Assembly: GCA_900316995.1 (NCBI GenBank)
Contig: ONEZ01000013.1
Coordinates: 1 to 64,000, forward strand
From: an uncultured Bacteroidales bacterium
GTDB taxonomy: Bacteria > Bacteroidota > Bacteroidia > Bacteroidales > Paludibacteraceae
Length of the DNA stretch: 64,000 nt
Direction: 5' to 3'
Shown: positions 1-6,441 of the stretch, one piece after another
How positions within the stretch are numbered: position 1 is the first letter of the stretch
How the letters are laid out: each line of letters opens with the position of its first letter
The notes under the pieces: model-generated
The model's database searches: none
Seen by the model: only the letters and a program-made list of their open reading frames with translations
Told to the model about the DNA's origin: nothing
Program-made: the position numbers and the translations under genes

Positions 1-236
1 CTCTTTTTGCCGACTCAACCCCAAAAGTGGTACCTGAATTTTACCATTTCTGGGTAGTGAATTTTACGAAAATCTGGAACCGCAAATTTACCGATTACAT
101 ACCAATGCTCAATGACACAACAAAGTTTAAAATCGTTGATACAACAGATTTCCTTTCCCCTATAATTAAAGAAGAAAAGAAAAACGAGGAACACGAACAA
201 CTTATAAAATATTTAGAAACTCGATATTGGTCATGA
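1..236 (+). CDS. C-terminal part of an unknown protein, cut by the window edge
   Basis: An open frame enters from the left edge (first full codon at base 3) and ends in TGA at 234-236, giving about 77 C-terminal residues. It is rich in aromatic and charged residues and has no motif I recognise. The stop overlaps the ATG of the WYL regulator (ATGA at 233-236), so the two are probably translationally coupled and co-transcribed. Because WYL regulators often sit beside defence or mobile genes, the missing N-terminal part could be informative, but nothing here assigns a function. Confidence 0.6.
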   Translation, partial: LFADSTPKVVPEFYHFWVVNFTKIWNRKFTDYIPMLNDTTKFKIVDTTDFLSPIIKEEKKNEEHEQLIKYLETRYWS

Positions 237-1141
237 CACCGACATTTGTTTTCCGCAGACATCTATGGCTTGTTGATCTACTCTATTCTTATGGTCCATT
301 AAATAAAGAGCAAATTGATAAGCATTGGGAAAAATCAAGTATTAATGATGACAGAAGTAAAAAAATACCGCGCCGTACTTTTATACGAATGAGAGAGGCT
401 ATATTTGAAATCTTTGGTATAGAAATAGCCTGTAATAAATCTAGGGGGAATGTATATTATATTGTTGGTTTGGATGAAATCAAGAATGGAACCTCCATGC
501 ATTACCTATTACAGTTATTTTCAGTAAGCAACTTGCTTCAAGAGACCCAACAAATACAATCACGCATTTTACTCGAAAACACTCCAGTAGCGGCAAGCCA
601 TTATTTGCCTATAGTTGTAACAGCCCTTAAAAATAACTTTGTGCTTTTCATTACCTATCAGAGTTATAATATGGGTCAAAGCTACACTTTCAATATTGAA
701 CCATTCTGTTTGCGTCATTACCAACAACGCATGTACGTATTGGCACGTCGTTGTGACAACAACAATATCCGGCTTTACGCACTTGATAGGATGTTATCAG
801 CAGAATGCACTCAGCAAACATTCATATTACCTAAAGACTTCAACGCCGCAGAATATTTCAAAGATTATGTGGGTGCCATGTTAGAAGAAAAGCCAGTAGA
901 ACACATTGTGTTACACGCAAATGAATTTCGCTCAAATTATCTGCGTTCACTACCATTACACCACTCACAAAAAGAAACCACAAATGGAGTTTTTGAGTAT
1001 GATATAGTTCCTACTGTTGATTTTATACAGGAAGTAAAAGCAATGGGTTCAGATGTAATAATCACACAACCACAATGGCTCGCAGAACAGATACAAAAAG
1101 AAGCTCAACAAGTCATTGACGCTTATAAAAATATCAACTAA
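233..1141 (+). CDS. WYL-domain transcriptional regulator
   Basis: A 302-residue protein. Residues about 5-80 look like a winged helix-turn-helix (RTFIRMREAIFEIFGIEIAC). Residues about 130-200 match a WYL domain: a beta strand with ITYQSY, then IEPFCLRHYQQRMYVLARR and an RLYALDRM segment. WYL proteins are ligand-sensing regulators, often of phage defence, DNA damage or mobile genes. I chose ATG 233 over the in-frame TTG at 227 because ATG overlaps the upstream stop in the common ATGA coupling. The DNA is AT-rich compared with the core genes further right. The ligand and targets cannot be read from the sequence. Confidence 0.8.
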   Translation: MTPTFVFRRHLWLVDLLYSYGPLNKEQIDKHWEKSSINDDRSKKIPRRTFIRMREAIFEIFGIEIACNKSRGNVYYIVGLDEIKNGTSMHYLLQLFSVSNLLQETQQIQSRILLENTPVAASHYLPIVVTALKNNFVLFITYQSYNMGQSYTFNIEPFCLRHYQQRMYVLARRCDNNNIRLYALDRMLSAECTQQTFILPKDFNAAEYFKDYVGAMLEEKPVEHIVLHANEFRSNYLRSLPLHHSQKETTNGVFEYDIVPTVDFIQEVKAMGSDVIITQPQWLAEQIQKEAQQVIDAYKNIN

Positions 1142-1167
1142 AATTAATTTAATGTCCATTAAATCTT

Positions 1168-1175
1168 TACCTTTG
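1168..1175 (+). promoter_or_regulatory. Possible -7 element (TACCTTTG) before the nucleotidyltransferase
   Basis: TACCTTTG matches the Bacteroidota -7 consensus TAnnTTTG, but no convincing TTTG lies 19-21 bases upstream. Its last base is the first base of the GTG codon taken as the gene start, so if the promoter is real the GTG cannot be used from it. Confidence 0.35.
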
Positions 1176-1501
1176 TGAAAAGAGATTTTTTATACGCTTA
1201 CAGTAACCACACAAAATATATACCCATAATTCAAAATTTCTTCTCAGGTCAGCCTGTTAAGCGTGCTTATTTGTTTGGGTCTTGCTCACGTGGAGAAGAA
1301 ACTCCAGACAGTGACATTGATTTGTTGGTATCATACGACTACTCAAAAAAAATATCTCTTTTCAAAATTGGTGCTATGATTGCTTCCTTGCAAGATATGT
1401 TGCATCGTCCAGTAGATTTGGTAGAAGAAGATGGACTTATGGATTTTGCTAAGCCATCAGTTGAAAAAGACAAAATACTTATTTATGAGAGAGCCAAATA
1501 A
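1175..1501 (+). CDS. MNT-type nucleotidyltransferase domain protein (HEPN/MNT antitoxin family)
   Basis: A 108-residue minimal nucleotidyltransferase. The catalytic signature is intact: GSCSRGEETPDSDIDLLV contains the GS..RGE and DSDID motifs, with both metal-binding aspartates. In characterised MNT/HEPN systems this protein AMPylates or otherwise neutralises a HEPN RNase toxin encoded immediately downstream, usually with a 4-20 base overlap. Here the downstream frame starts correctly (ATG 1485, overlapping this stop) but is broken after 7 codons. The start is uncertain: GTG 1175 gives a typical length, there is no in-frame ATG before residue 68, and the GTG lies against a possible -7 element. 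This may be an orphan antitoxin. Confidence 0.75.
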   Translation: MKRDFLYAYSNHTKYIPIIQNFFSGQPVKRAYLFGSCSRGEETPDSDIDLLVSYDYSKKISLFKIGAMIASLQDMLHRPVDLVEEDGLMDFAKPSVEKDKILIYERAK

Positions 1502-1549
1502 GACATAATAAGATTGCAGCATATTTTCAATATATCAAAACAAAATTGA
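1485..1549 (+). pseudogene. Remnant of a HEPN-like toxin N-terminus
   Basis: ATG 1485 overlaps the nucleotidyltransferase stop and opens MREPNK, but a TAA follows at 1506. Removing one base near 1500-1502 gives MREPNKDIIRLQHIFNIS before a TGA at 1547-1549. Many HEPN partners begin M-R-E-x-x-x-D-x-x-R-L-x-H-I/M, so this fits a frameshifted, truncated HEPN start. What is seen is the overlap, the two reading frames and the stops; the HEPN identity is my inference from the pattern and the genetic context. About 25 codons remain of a usual 110-120. Confidence 0.45.
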
Positions 1550-1577
1550 ATAACTTGCCCGAAATTTATTAAACACT

Positions 1578-2429
1578 ATGGAAAACAAAAATACAAATGG
1601 TATCACCTTGCACGGCTATTCAGAGCGCGGTGTAATGAATGCTCTGTTTTACGGTATTGCATACAAAGGTACAACAAAGGATATACGAGAGTTTTTATGT
1701 TTAGCGGGTATTAAAAAAGTAGAAGAATATACAGACTTTGAAATTATTATGGAAGGCTCCTTATCTGATTTTGGAGATTCTGACGCAATAATAATAGCAA
1801 AGCGCAAAAATAACGAAATGGATCAAACAGTGTTTTTCATTGAAGCCAAAGTTTCAAATGGAGAGAAAAATAATACCTTAGAAAAACGATACAAAAAATT
1901 CCATGATGATTTTAAGGGTAAAATAAGAAGAAATGGATATTCTTCTAATCTGTTTTATCAGTTATGCTTGAAACACTACCTTTTCAAGTTGACACGAGAA
2001 AAAGAGAAAATAACCGATTTAAGTAAATTCAAAGACGAAGGATTATTAAAAGTATTAATTGAATCCGCGGGTTGTAGATATTATGATGACTATATAAAAC
2101 TTAAGGGAGATAATAAACTTCGTAAATTTGGAAACAATCCAATTGTTCACAAATTTATTAATAAAATATCTGACTGTAAGAGCGCTCAATTTATTGCCAT
2201 AATACCCGACAATGAAATTATCATACCTAAATTCGAAAATGATATACTACAACAAGACTTCATTGACAATCTTCATTTTGTTTCATGGCATCAAATTAAG
2301 GATGAATGGCTTAAAAATGAGGAACTTAATGAAAACATACAAAAGTCAATAGAATATAACCAAAATCTGATACTCATTAAAAAAAGTAACCCTAATGCCC
2401 CAACACATAACGGTGCGACTCAGATTTAA
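1578..2429 (+). CDS. PD-(D/E)XK nuclease-like protein, stand-alone
   Basis: A 283-residue protein of no family I can name. Residues about 61-92 have the layout of a PD-(D/E)XK core: an acidic pair in SDFGDSDAIIIA, then a hydrophobic strand ending in FFIEAKV (the E-x-K signature). A basic, tyrosine-rich middle (KRYKKFHDDFKGKIRRNGYS) and a second alpha/beta segment with FIAIIPDNEIIIP follow. This could be a restriction-type or defence nuclease; no methyltransferase or partner lies beside it. It is convergent with the XRE gene (gap 6 bases) and is very AT-rich, like the rest of this end of the window. Function is inferred only from the E-x-K pattern. Confidence 0.55.
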   Translation: MENKNTNGITLHGYSERGVMNALFYGIAYKGTTKDIREFLCLAGIKKVEEYTDFEIIMEGSLSDFGDSDAIIIAKRKNNEMDQTVFFIEAKVSNGEKNNTLEKRYKKFHDDFKGKIRRNGYSSNLFYQLCLKHYLFKLTREKEKITDLSKFKDEGLLKVLIESAGCRYYDDYIKLKGDNKLRKFGNNPIVHKFINKISDCKSAQFIAIIPDNEIIIPKFENDILQQDFIDNLHFVSWHQIKDEWLKNEELNENIQKSIEYNQNLILIKKSNPNAPTHNGATQI

Positions 2430-2435
2430 ATCTGA

Positions 2436-2768
2436 TTACTGTTTTTTTGCTCTGGCATGACTGGCACGTTTAGGTTTATTCTTTAGAACCTTCTCCATTA
2501 CATATCCTGAGATAGGTATTTCTGGCATAAGTTCATTTACATTCTCCAAACACTTAACAGACCTCAGCAGGGCCAAGAAATTAGCCATTGTAATGTTTGT
2601 TGAATGACCATTCTCAAACTGACGTATTGTAATAAGGCTCACTCCAGACTGTTCAGAAAGTTCCTTCTGAGTAATATTGCTATTAAGTCTGTAGTCCTTA
2701 AATCTACGTCCAAGTTCCTTTATAATGTCAGGATTGGACCGCGCATATATGCCATAATTTAAATCCAT
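2436..2768 (-). CDS. XRE-family HTH regulator, HipB-like, without hipA
   Basis: A 110-residue protein. A helix-turn-helix occupies residues about 20-60 (ITQKELSEQSGVSLITIRQF, then ENGHSTNI). The C-terminal tail with MPEIPISGYV and a lysine-rich end resembles regulators paired with HipA kinases in Bacteroidota. No hipA follows; the next gene is convergent. A longer frame from 2813 exists, but the TTTGC-19-TACCTTTG promoter lies between that start and ATG 2768, so 2768 is preferred. The -7 element ends 4 bases before the ATG, so the mRNA is probably leaderless or nearly so. A large inverted repeat over the -33 element suggests autorepression. Confidence 0.8.
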   Translation of the reverse strand: MDLNYGIYARSNPDIIKELGRRFKDYRLNSNITQKELSEQSGVSLITIRQFENGHSTNITMANFLALLRSVKCLENVNELMPEIPISGYVMEKVLKNKPKRASHARAKKQ

Positions 2769-2772
2769 GCTA

Positions 2773-2804
2773 CAAAGGTAAATAAATTTACTCTTATATG
2801 CAAA
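2773..2804 (-). promoter_or_regulatory. Promoter of the HipB-like regulator
   Basis: On the minus strand TTTGC (2800-2804) and TACCTTTG (2773-2780) are separated by exactly 19 bases, a full match to the Bacteroidota consensus. The predicted start of transcription falls at or within 1-2 bases of ATG 2768. Confidence 0.7.
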
Positions 2805-2820
2805 TTTATGCATTAAGAGT
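2790..2820. promoter_or_regulatory. Inverted-repeat operator over the -33 element
   Basis: ACTCTTATATGCA (2790-2802) pairs with TGCATTAAGAGT (2809-2820) around a 6-base centre, with one extra base in the left arm. It covers the -33 element of the HipB-like gene's promoter and ends at the stop codon of the nitroreductase. This is the expected position for an autoregulatory operator; the binding itself is inferred. Confidence 0.6.
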
Positions 2821-3551
2821 TAAAATATAAACCCTTGCCTCTTTATGGCTTTTAGAAGAGCATCGGAGAAAAATTCATTATTTGCCTTGGTATAGCGCAC
2901 GTCTGTAAACACGTGTGCCAAAGAAGGCTTGCCATTCTCCTCCACAAATTTTTGCATTTCAGGTAGAGACTCTTTATAGGCGTACAGAGCTTTAACATCC
3001 ACATCCTTGTAAGTTTCTTGATGAATTAGCCCCAGAGGGTCAAGGCGGTCTGACTGAGAAGGGTTCTCTGCCGGCCAGCCAACGGTGACAGTGGTTACAG
3101 GAAACACCAGTTCCGGAAGTTCAAGTGCGTCAATTATGCCTTCAGCGTTATAATTTGTGGTACCAAAGAAACAAAGACCAAGACCTGCATCTTCAGCCGC
3201 CACGGCAAAAGTTTGTGCTGCAAGCATAGAGTCTATGGTTGCGGAATAGAAAGAGAGGTAGTTATTGTAACCAGGTTCCGCCCCACTCTCAACGCACCAT
3301 CGGCTGAATCTGCGGAAATCAACACAGAAAGTCAGTACCACAGGCGCAGTTTTAATAGAGGGTTGGTTAAAGTGAAATGGTAGCAGTTTCTCTTTTTGCT
3401 GCTCGCTACGTGTTACTATAACACTATAGGTTTGCATATTACCTGTATTGGATGCACGGAACGCATCAGTAAGAAGTGAGTTTAATAATTCCTCACTCAC
3501 CTCTTTATTAGAATATTTTCTAATAGATTTTCTATTTCTTAAGGAGTCCAT
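2820..3551 (-). CDS. NADPH-dependent nitroreductase family protein
   Basis: A 243-residue flavoprotein of the NfsA/FRP type. The N-terminus NRKSIRKYSNKEVSEELL and the segment AFRASNTGNMQTYSVIV are the family's FMN-binding start, and AAEDAGLGLCFFGTTNYNA is the conserved second FMN segment. Such enzymes transfer hydride from NAD(P)H to quinones or nitro compounds in the cytoplasm; the substrate cannot be told. It is longer than the 173-residue nitroreductase at 39309 and belongs to a different subgroup. Its stop touches the operator of the downstream HipB-like gene. Confidence 0.85.
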   Translation of the reverse strand: MDSLRNRKSIRKYSNKEVSEELLNSLLTDAFRASNTGNMQTYSVIVTRSEQQKEKLLPFHFNQPSIKTAPVVLTFCVDFRRFSRWCVESGAEPGYNNYLSFYSATIDSMLAAQTFAVAAEDAGLGLCFFGTTNYNAEGIIDALELPELVFPVTTVTVGWPAENPSQSDRLDPLGLIHQETYKDVDVKALYAYKESLPEMQKFVEENGKPSLAHVFTDVRYTKANNEFFSDALLKAIKRQGFIF

Positions 3552-3876
3552 TTTTATTGAAATTTGAAATTTAAATTACACAGCAAGTAATCAAATTAAA
3601 AGATTTACCCATTTGGAAAACTTTTCAACAATGTTAATTTTTCAAATATCTGAAAACAAGAACATTATAAAATATTTTGGAAAACTTTATATAACACTCG
3701 CTACAAATTGTTGATAACTATATGATTTTTTAACAAATAAATTATTGTCTAAAAAGAAAACTTTACATAGATTTGCAATCGCTTTTTAGTACAAAAAGCA
3801 AGCACTAAATCTAACTGCTTTAACATCACAAACTTGATAGCAAATTTACAAATTAAATAAACTTTAACAAATACCT
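3552..3876. other. Intergenic region between divergent nitroreductase and nrdJ
   Basis: An AT-rich 325-base gap with no gene. It holds a 13-base direct repeat TTTGGAAAACTTT at 3612-3624 and 3676-3688 (64 bases apart) and the nrdJ promoter at 3745-3775. No riboswitch is apparent: the 5' leader of nrdJ would be only about 95 bases and lacks a visible cobalamin-box pattern. Confidence 0.6.
3745..3775 (+). promoter_or_regulatory. Promoter of nrdJ
   Basis: TTG (3745-3747) lies 20 bases before TAGATTTG (3768-3775), matching TTTG-N19/21-TAnnTTTG apart from the first base. The leader to ATG 3877 would be about 95 bases. Confidence 0.55.
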
Positions 3877-6411
3877 ATGGCACAAAAAACTTATTCTTTT
3901 GACGAGGCAATGAAAGCCACCACAGATTACTTCCTTGGTGACGAACTTGCAGCAAAAGTCTGGATTAACAAGTATGCCCTTAAAGACTCCTTTGGGAACA
4001 TCTATGAGAAGACCCCGGACGATATGCACCACCGCCTCGCTTCTGAGATTGCAAGAATTGAAAACAAGTACCCCAACCCACTGAGCGAGCAGCAGCTTTT
4101 TGATTTGTTTGCACACTTCAAGTATATTATTCCACAGGGTGGTCCTATGACAGGTATTGGTAACAACTATCAGATTGCATCACTTTCAAACTGCTTTGTT
4201 ATTGGATTTAATGAGGAGTCTGACTCATACGGAGCTGTGATGAAGATAGATGAGGAGCAGGTTCAGCTAATGAAACGCCGTGGAGGTGTGGGCCATGACC
4301 TCTCACACATACGCCCGTATGGATCTCCTGTTAAGAACTCCGCTCTAACATCTACAGGTATTGTTCCATTTATGGAGCGTTACTCAAACTCCACACGTGA
4401 GGTTGCGCAAGACGGCCGCCGTGGTGCCTTGATGCTTAGCGTATCTATCAAACACCCTGATTCAGAGGCTTTCATCGATGCCAAGATGACAGAAGGCCGT
4501 GTTACTGGAGCTAACGTATCAGTTAAAATTTCAGATGACTTCATGGAGTCTGTAATTGAGGACAAGCCATTCAAGCAGCAATACCCTATTAGCTCTGACA
4601 AGCCTTTGTACACCAAGGAGATTAGCGCAAATGACCTCTGGAAAAAGATTGTACATAACGCATGGAAATCAGCTGAGCCAGGAGTCCTGTTCTGGGATAC
4701 AATTCTGCGTGAATCAGTGCCAGACTGCTATGCAGACCTTGGCTACAGGACAGTTTCAACCAACCCTTGCGGTGAGATTCCACTATGTCCGTATGACAGC
4801 TGCCGCCTTATAGCACTCAACTTGTATAGCTACGTTGATAACCCGTTCACACCTCAAGCTTCATTCAACTATGAATTGTTCAGAACCCATGCTGCTCTTG
4901 CACAGCGCATTATGGATGACATCATAGACCTTGAGATGGAGAAGATTGACATGATTCTTGAAAAGATTAAATCTGACCCTGAGTCTGACAACATCAAGCA
5001 GACAGAGCGTGAGCTTTGGGAGAAAATCAAGAGCAAGACAGCAAAGGGACGCCGTACAGGTGTGGGCATCACAGCTGAGGGCGACATGATAGCCGCCATG
5101 GGTCTGCGTTACGGCACCCCAGAGGCAACAAACTTCTCTGAAAATATTCACAAGACACTTGCCATCTCATGCTACGGCTCTTCAGTTAACATGGCCAAGG
5201 AGAGAGGCGCCTTTGAAATCTACGATACAGAGCGTGAGAAGAACAATCCATTCATCAATCGCCTGAAAGATGCTGATCCAGGCCTTTATGAGGAGATGAA
5301 GAAGTTTGGCCGCCGTAACATCGCGTGTCTAACCATAGCTCCTACAGGTACCACCAGCCTTATGTCACAAACTACATCTGGTATTGAGCCGGTGTTCCGT
5401 CCTGTGTATAAACGCCGCAGAAAGGTTAATCCAAACGACCTCTCAGCTCGTGTTGATTTTGTGGATCCTGAAGGCAACAGCTTTGAGGAGTTCATTGTAT
5501 TCCACCACAAGTTTGTAACTTGGATGGAGGCAAATGGTTTTGACACCACTAAAAACTACACTCAGGAGGAGATTGATGACCTTGTAGCCAAGTCACCTTA
5601 TTATAAAGCCACCGCCAACGATGTTGACTGGCTTGAAAAGGTTCGTATGCAAGGCCGCATTCAGAAATGGGTTGACCACTCTATCAGCGTAACCATCAAC
5701 CTTCCAAACGATGTATCAGAAGAGCTTGTAAATGACCTCTACATAGAGGCGTGGAAATGCGGATGCAAGGGTTGCACAGTATATCGTGACGGTTCACGCA
5801 CCGGTGTGCTTGTTGAAACCAAGAAGGAGGAGAAACCAGCTCCATGCAACTGCTACCCTGAGATAACACCTAAGCGTCCTAAAGAGCTGGAGTGCGACGT
5901 TGTACGTTTCCAGAACAACAAGGAGAAGTGGATTGCCTTTGTGGGTCTGCTTAACGGCCGCCCATACGAGATTTTCACCGGTCTTCTTGATGATGAGGAC
6001 GGTCTCATGCTGCCTAAGTCAGTAACCACAGGTAAGATTATACGTAACTACCATGAGGAGACTGGCGTTAAGACCTACGACTTCCAGTTCACAAACAAAT
6101 ACGGCTACAAGATTACTATCGAGGGTCTCTCTCACAAGTTCAATCCAGAGTTCTGGAACTATGCAAAGCTTATTTCCGGCGTGCTCCGCTATGGTATGCC
6201 AATTGACCAGATTGTAAGACTTGTAGGTAGTTTGCAGCTTAACAATGAATCAATTAACAACTGGAAGATGGGTGTTGAGCGCGCTCTTAAGAAATACATC
6301 CCCGATGGAGCGGATACAGGCCAAAAGTGTCCTCAGTGCGGTCAGCCTCTCACATTCACAGAAGGCTGCATGAAGTGCAACAGCTGCGGATATAGCAAAT
6401 GCGGTGGATAA
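3877..6411 (+). CDS. nrdJ: Adenosylcobalamin-dependent (class II) ribonucleotide reductase
   Basis: An 844-residue class II reductase that makes deoxyribonucleotides using a cobalamin-derived thiyl radical, without oxygen. Visible: the redox cysteine in SLSNCFVIGF (C106), the radical-site motif NPCGEIPL (thiyl C298), the paired cysteine in NIACLTIAPTGTTSL, then a C-terminal extension ending in a CPQCG...CNSCGYSKCGG cysteine cluster that should serve redox recycling or zinc binding. Length is normal for the long class II type and there is no intein. It is monocistronic and convergent with the ABC-F gene. It implies that the organism imports or makes B12. Confidence 0.95.
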   Translation: MAQKTYSFDEAMKATTDYFLGDELAAKVWINKYALKDSFGNIYEKTPDDMHHRLASEIARIENKYPNPLSEQQLFDLFAHFKYIIPQGGPMTGIGNNYQIASLSNCFVIGFNEESDSYGAVMKIDEEQVQLMKRRGGVGHDLSHIRPYGSPVKNSALTSTGIVPFMERYSNSTREVAQDGRRGALMLSVSIKHPDSEAFIDAKMTEGRVTGANVSVKISDDFMESVIEDKPFKQQYPISSDKPLYTKEISANDLWKKIVHNAWKSAEPGVLFWDTILRESVPDCYADLGYRTVSTNPCGEIPLCPYDSCRLIALNLYSYVDNPFTPQASFNYELFRTHAALAQRIMDDIIDLEMEKIDMILEKIKSDPESDNIKQTERELWEKIKSKTAKGRRTGVGITAEGDMIAAMGLRYGTPEATNFSENIHKTLAISCYGSSVNMAKERGAFEIYDTEREKNNPFINRLKDADPGLYEEMKKFGRRNIACLTIAPTGTTSLMSQTTSGIEPVFRPVYKRRRKVNPNDLSARVDFVDPEGNSFEEFIVFHHKFVTWMEANGFDTTKNYTQEEIDDLVAKSPYYKATANDVDWLEKVRMQGRIQKWVDHSISVTINLPNDVSEELVNDLYIEAWKCGCKGCTVYRDGSRTGVLVETKKEEKPAPCNCYPEITPKRPKELECDVVRFQNNKEKWIAFVGLLNGRPYEIFTGLLDDEDGLMLPKSVTTGKIIRNYHEETGVKTYDFQFTNKYGYKITIEGLSHKFNPEFWNYAKLISGVLRYGMPIDQIVRLVGSLQLNNESINNWKMGVERALKKYIPDGADTGQKCPQCGQPLTFTEGCMKCNSCGYSKCGG

Positions 6412-6418
6412 ACTACAA

Positions 6419-6441
6419 ATGGAAAATTAACCATTTTCCAT
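6419..6441. terminator. Hairpin between convergent nrdJ and ABC-F
   Basis: ATGGAAAA (6419-6426) and TTTTCCAT (6434-6441) form an 8-base stem with a 7-base loop. The right arm lies within the last codons of the ABC-F gene. The stem is AT-rich with no GC core, so it is at best a weak bidirectional terminator. Confidence 0.3.

Noticed and set aside
2430..2820. HipA kinase partner of the HipB-like regulator
   Set aside because: The downstream gene is convergent and has no kinase motif; no hipA is present on either strand nearby.
3708..3717. DnaA box / replication origin (TTGTTGATAA)
   Set aside because: A single imperfect box in AT-rich DNA, with no dnaA, no cluster and no strand switch typical of an origin.
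3776..3876. Cobalamin riboswitch before the B12-dependent nrdJ
   Set aside because: The leader from the predicted start is only about 95 bases and shows no B12-box or multi-stem pattern.
3877..6411. Intein in the ribonucleotide reductase
   Set aside because: The length of 844 fits the intein-free long class II enzyme, and all motifs run in the normal order without an insertion.
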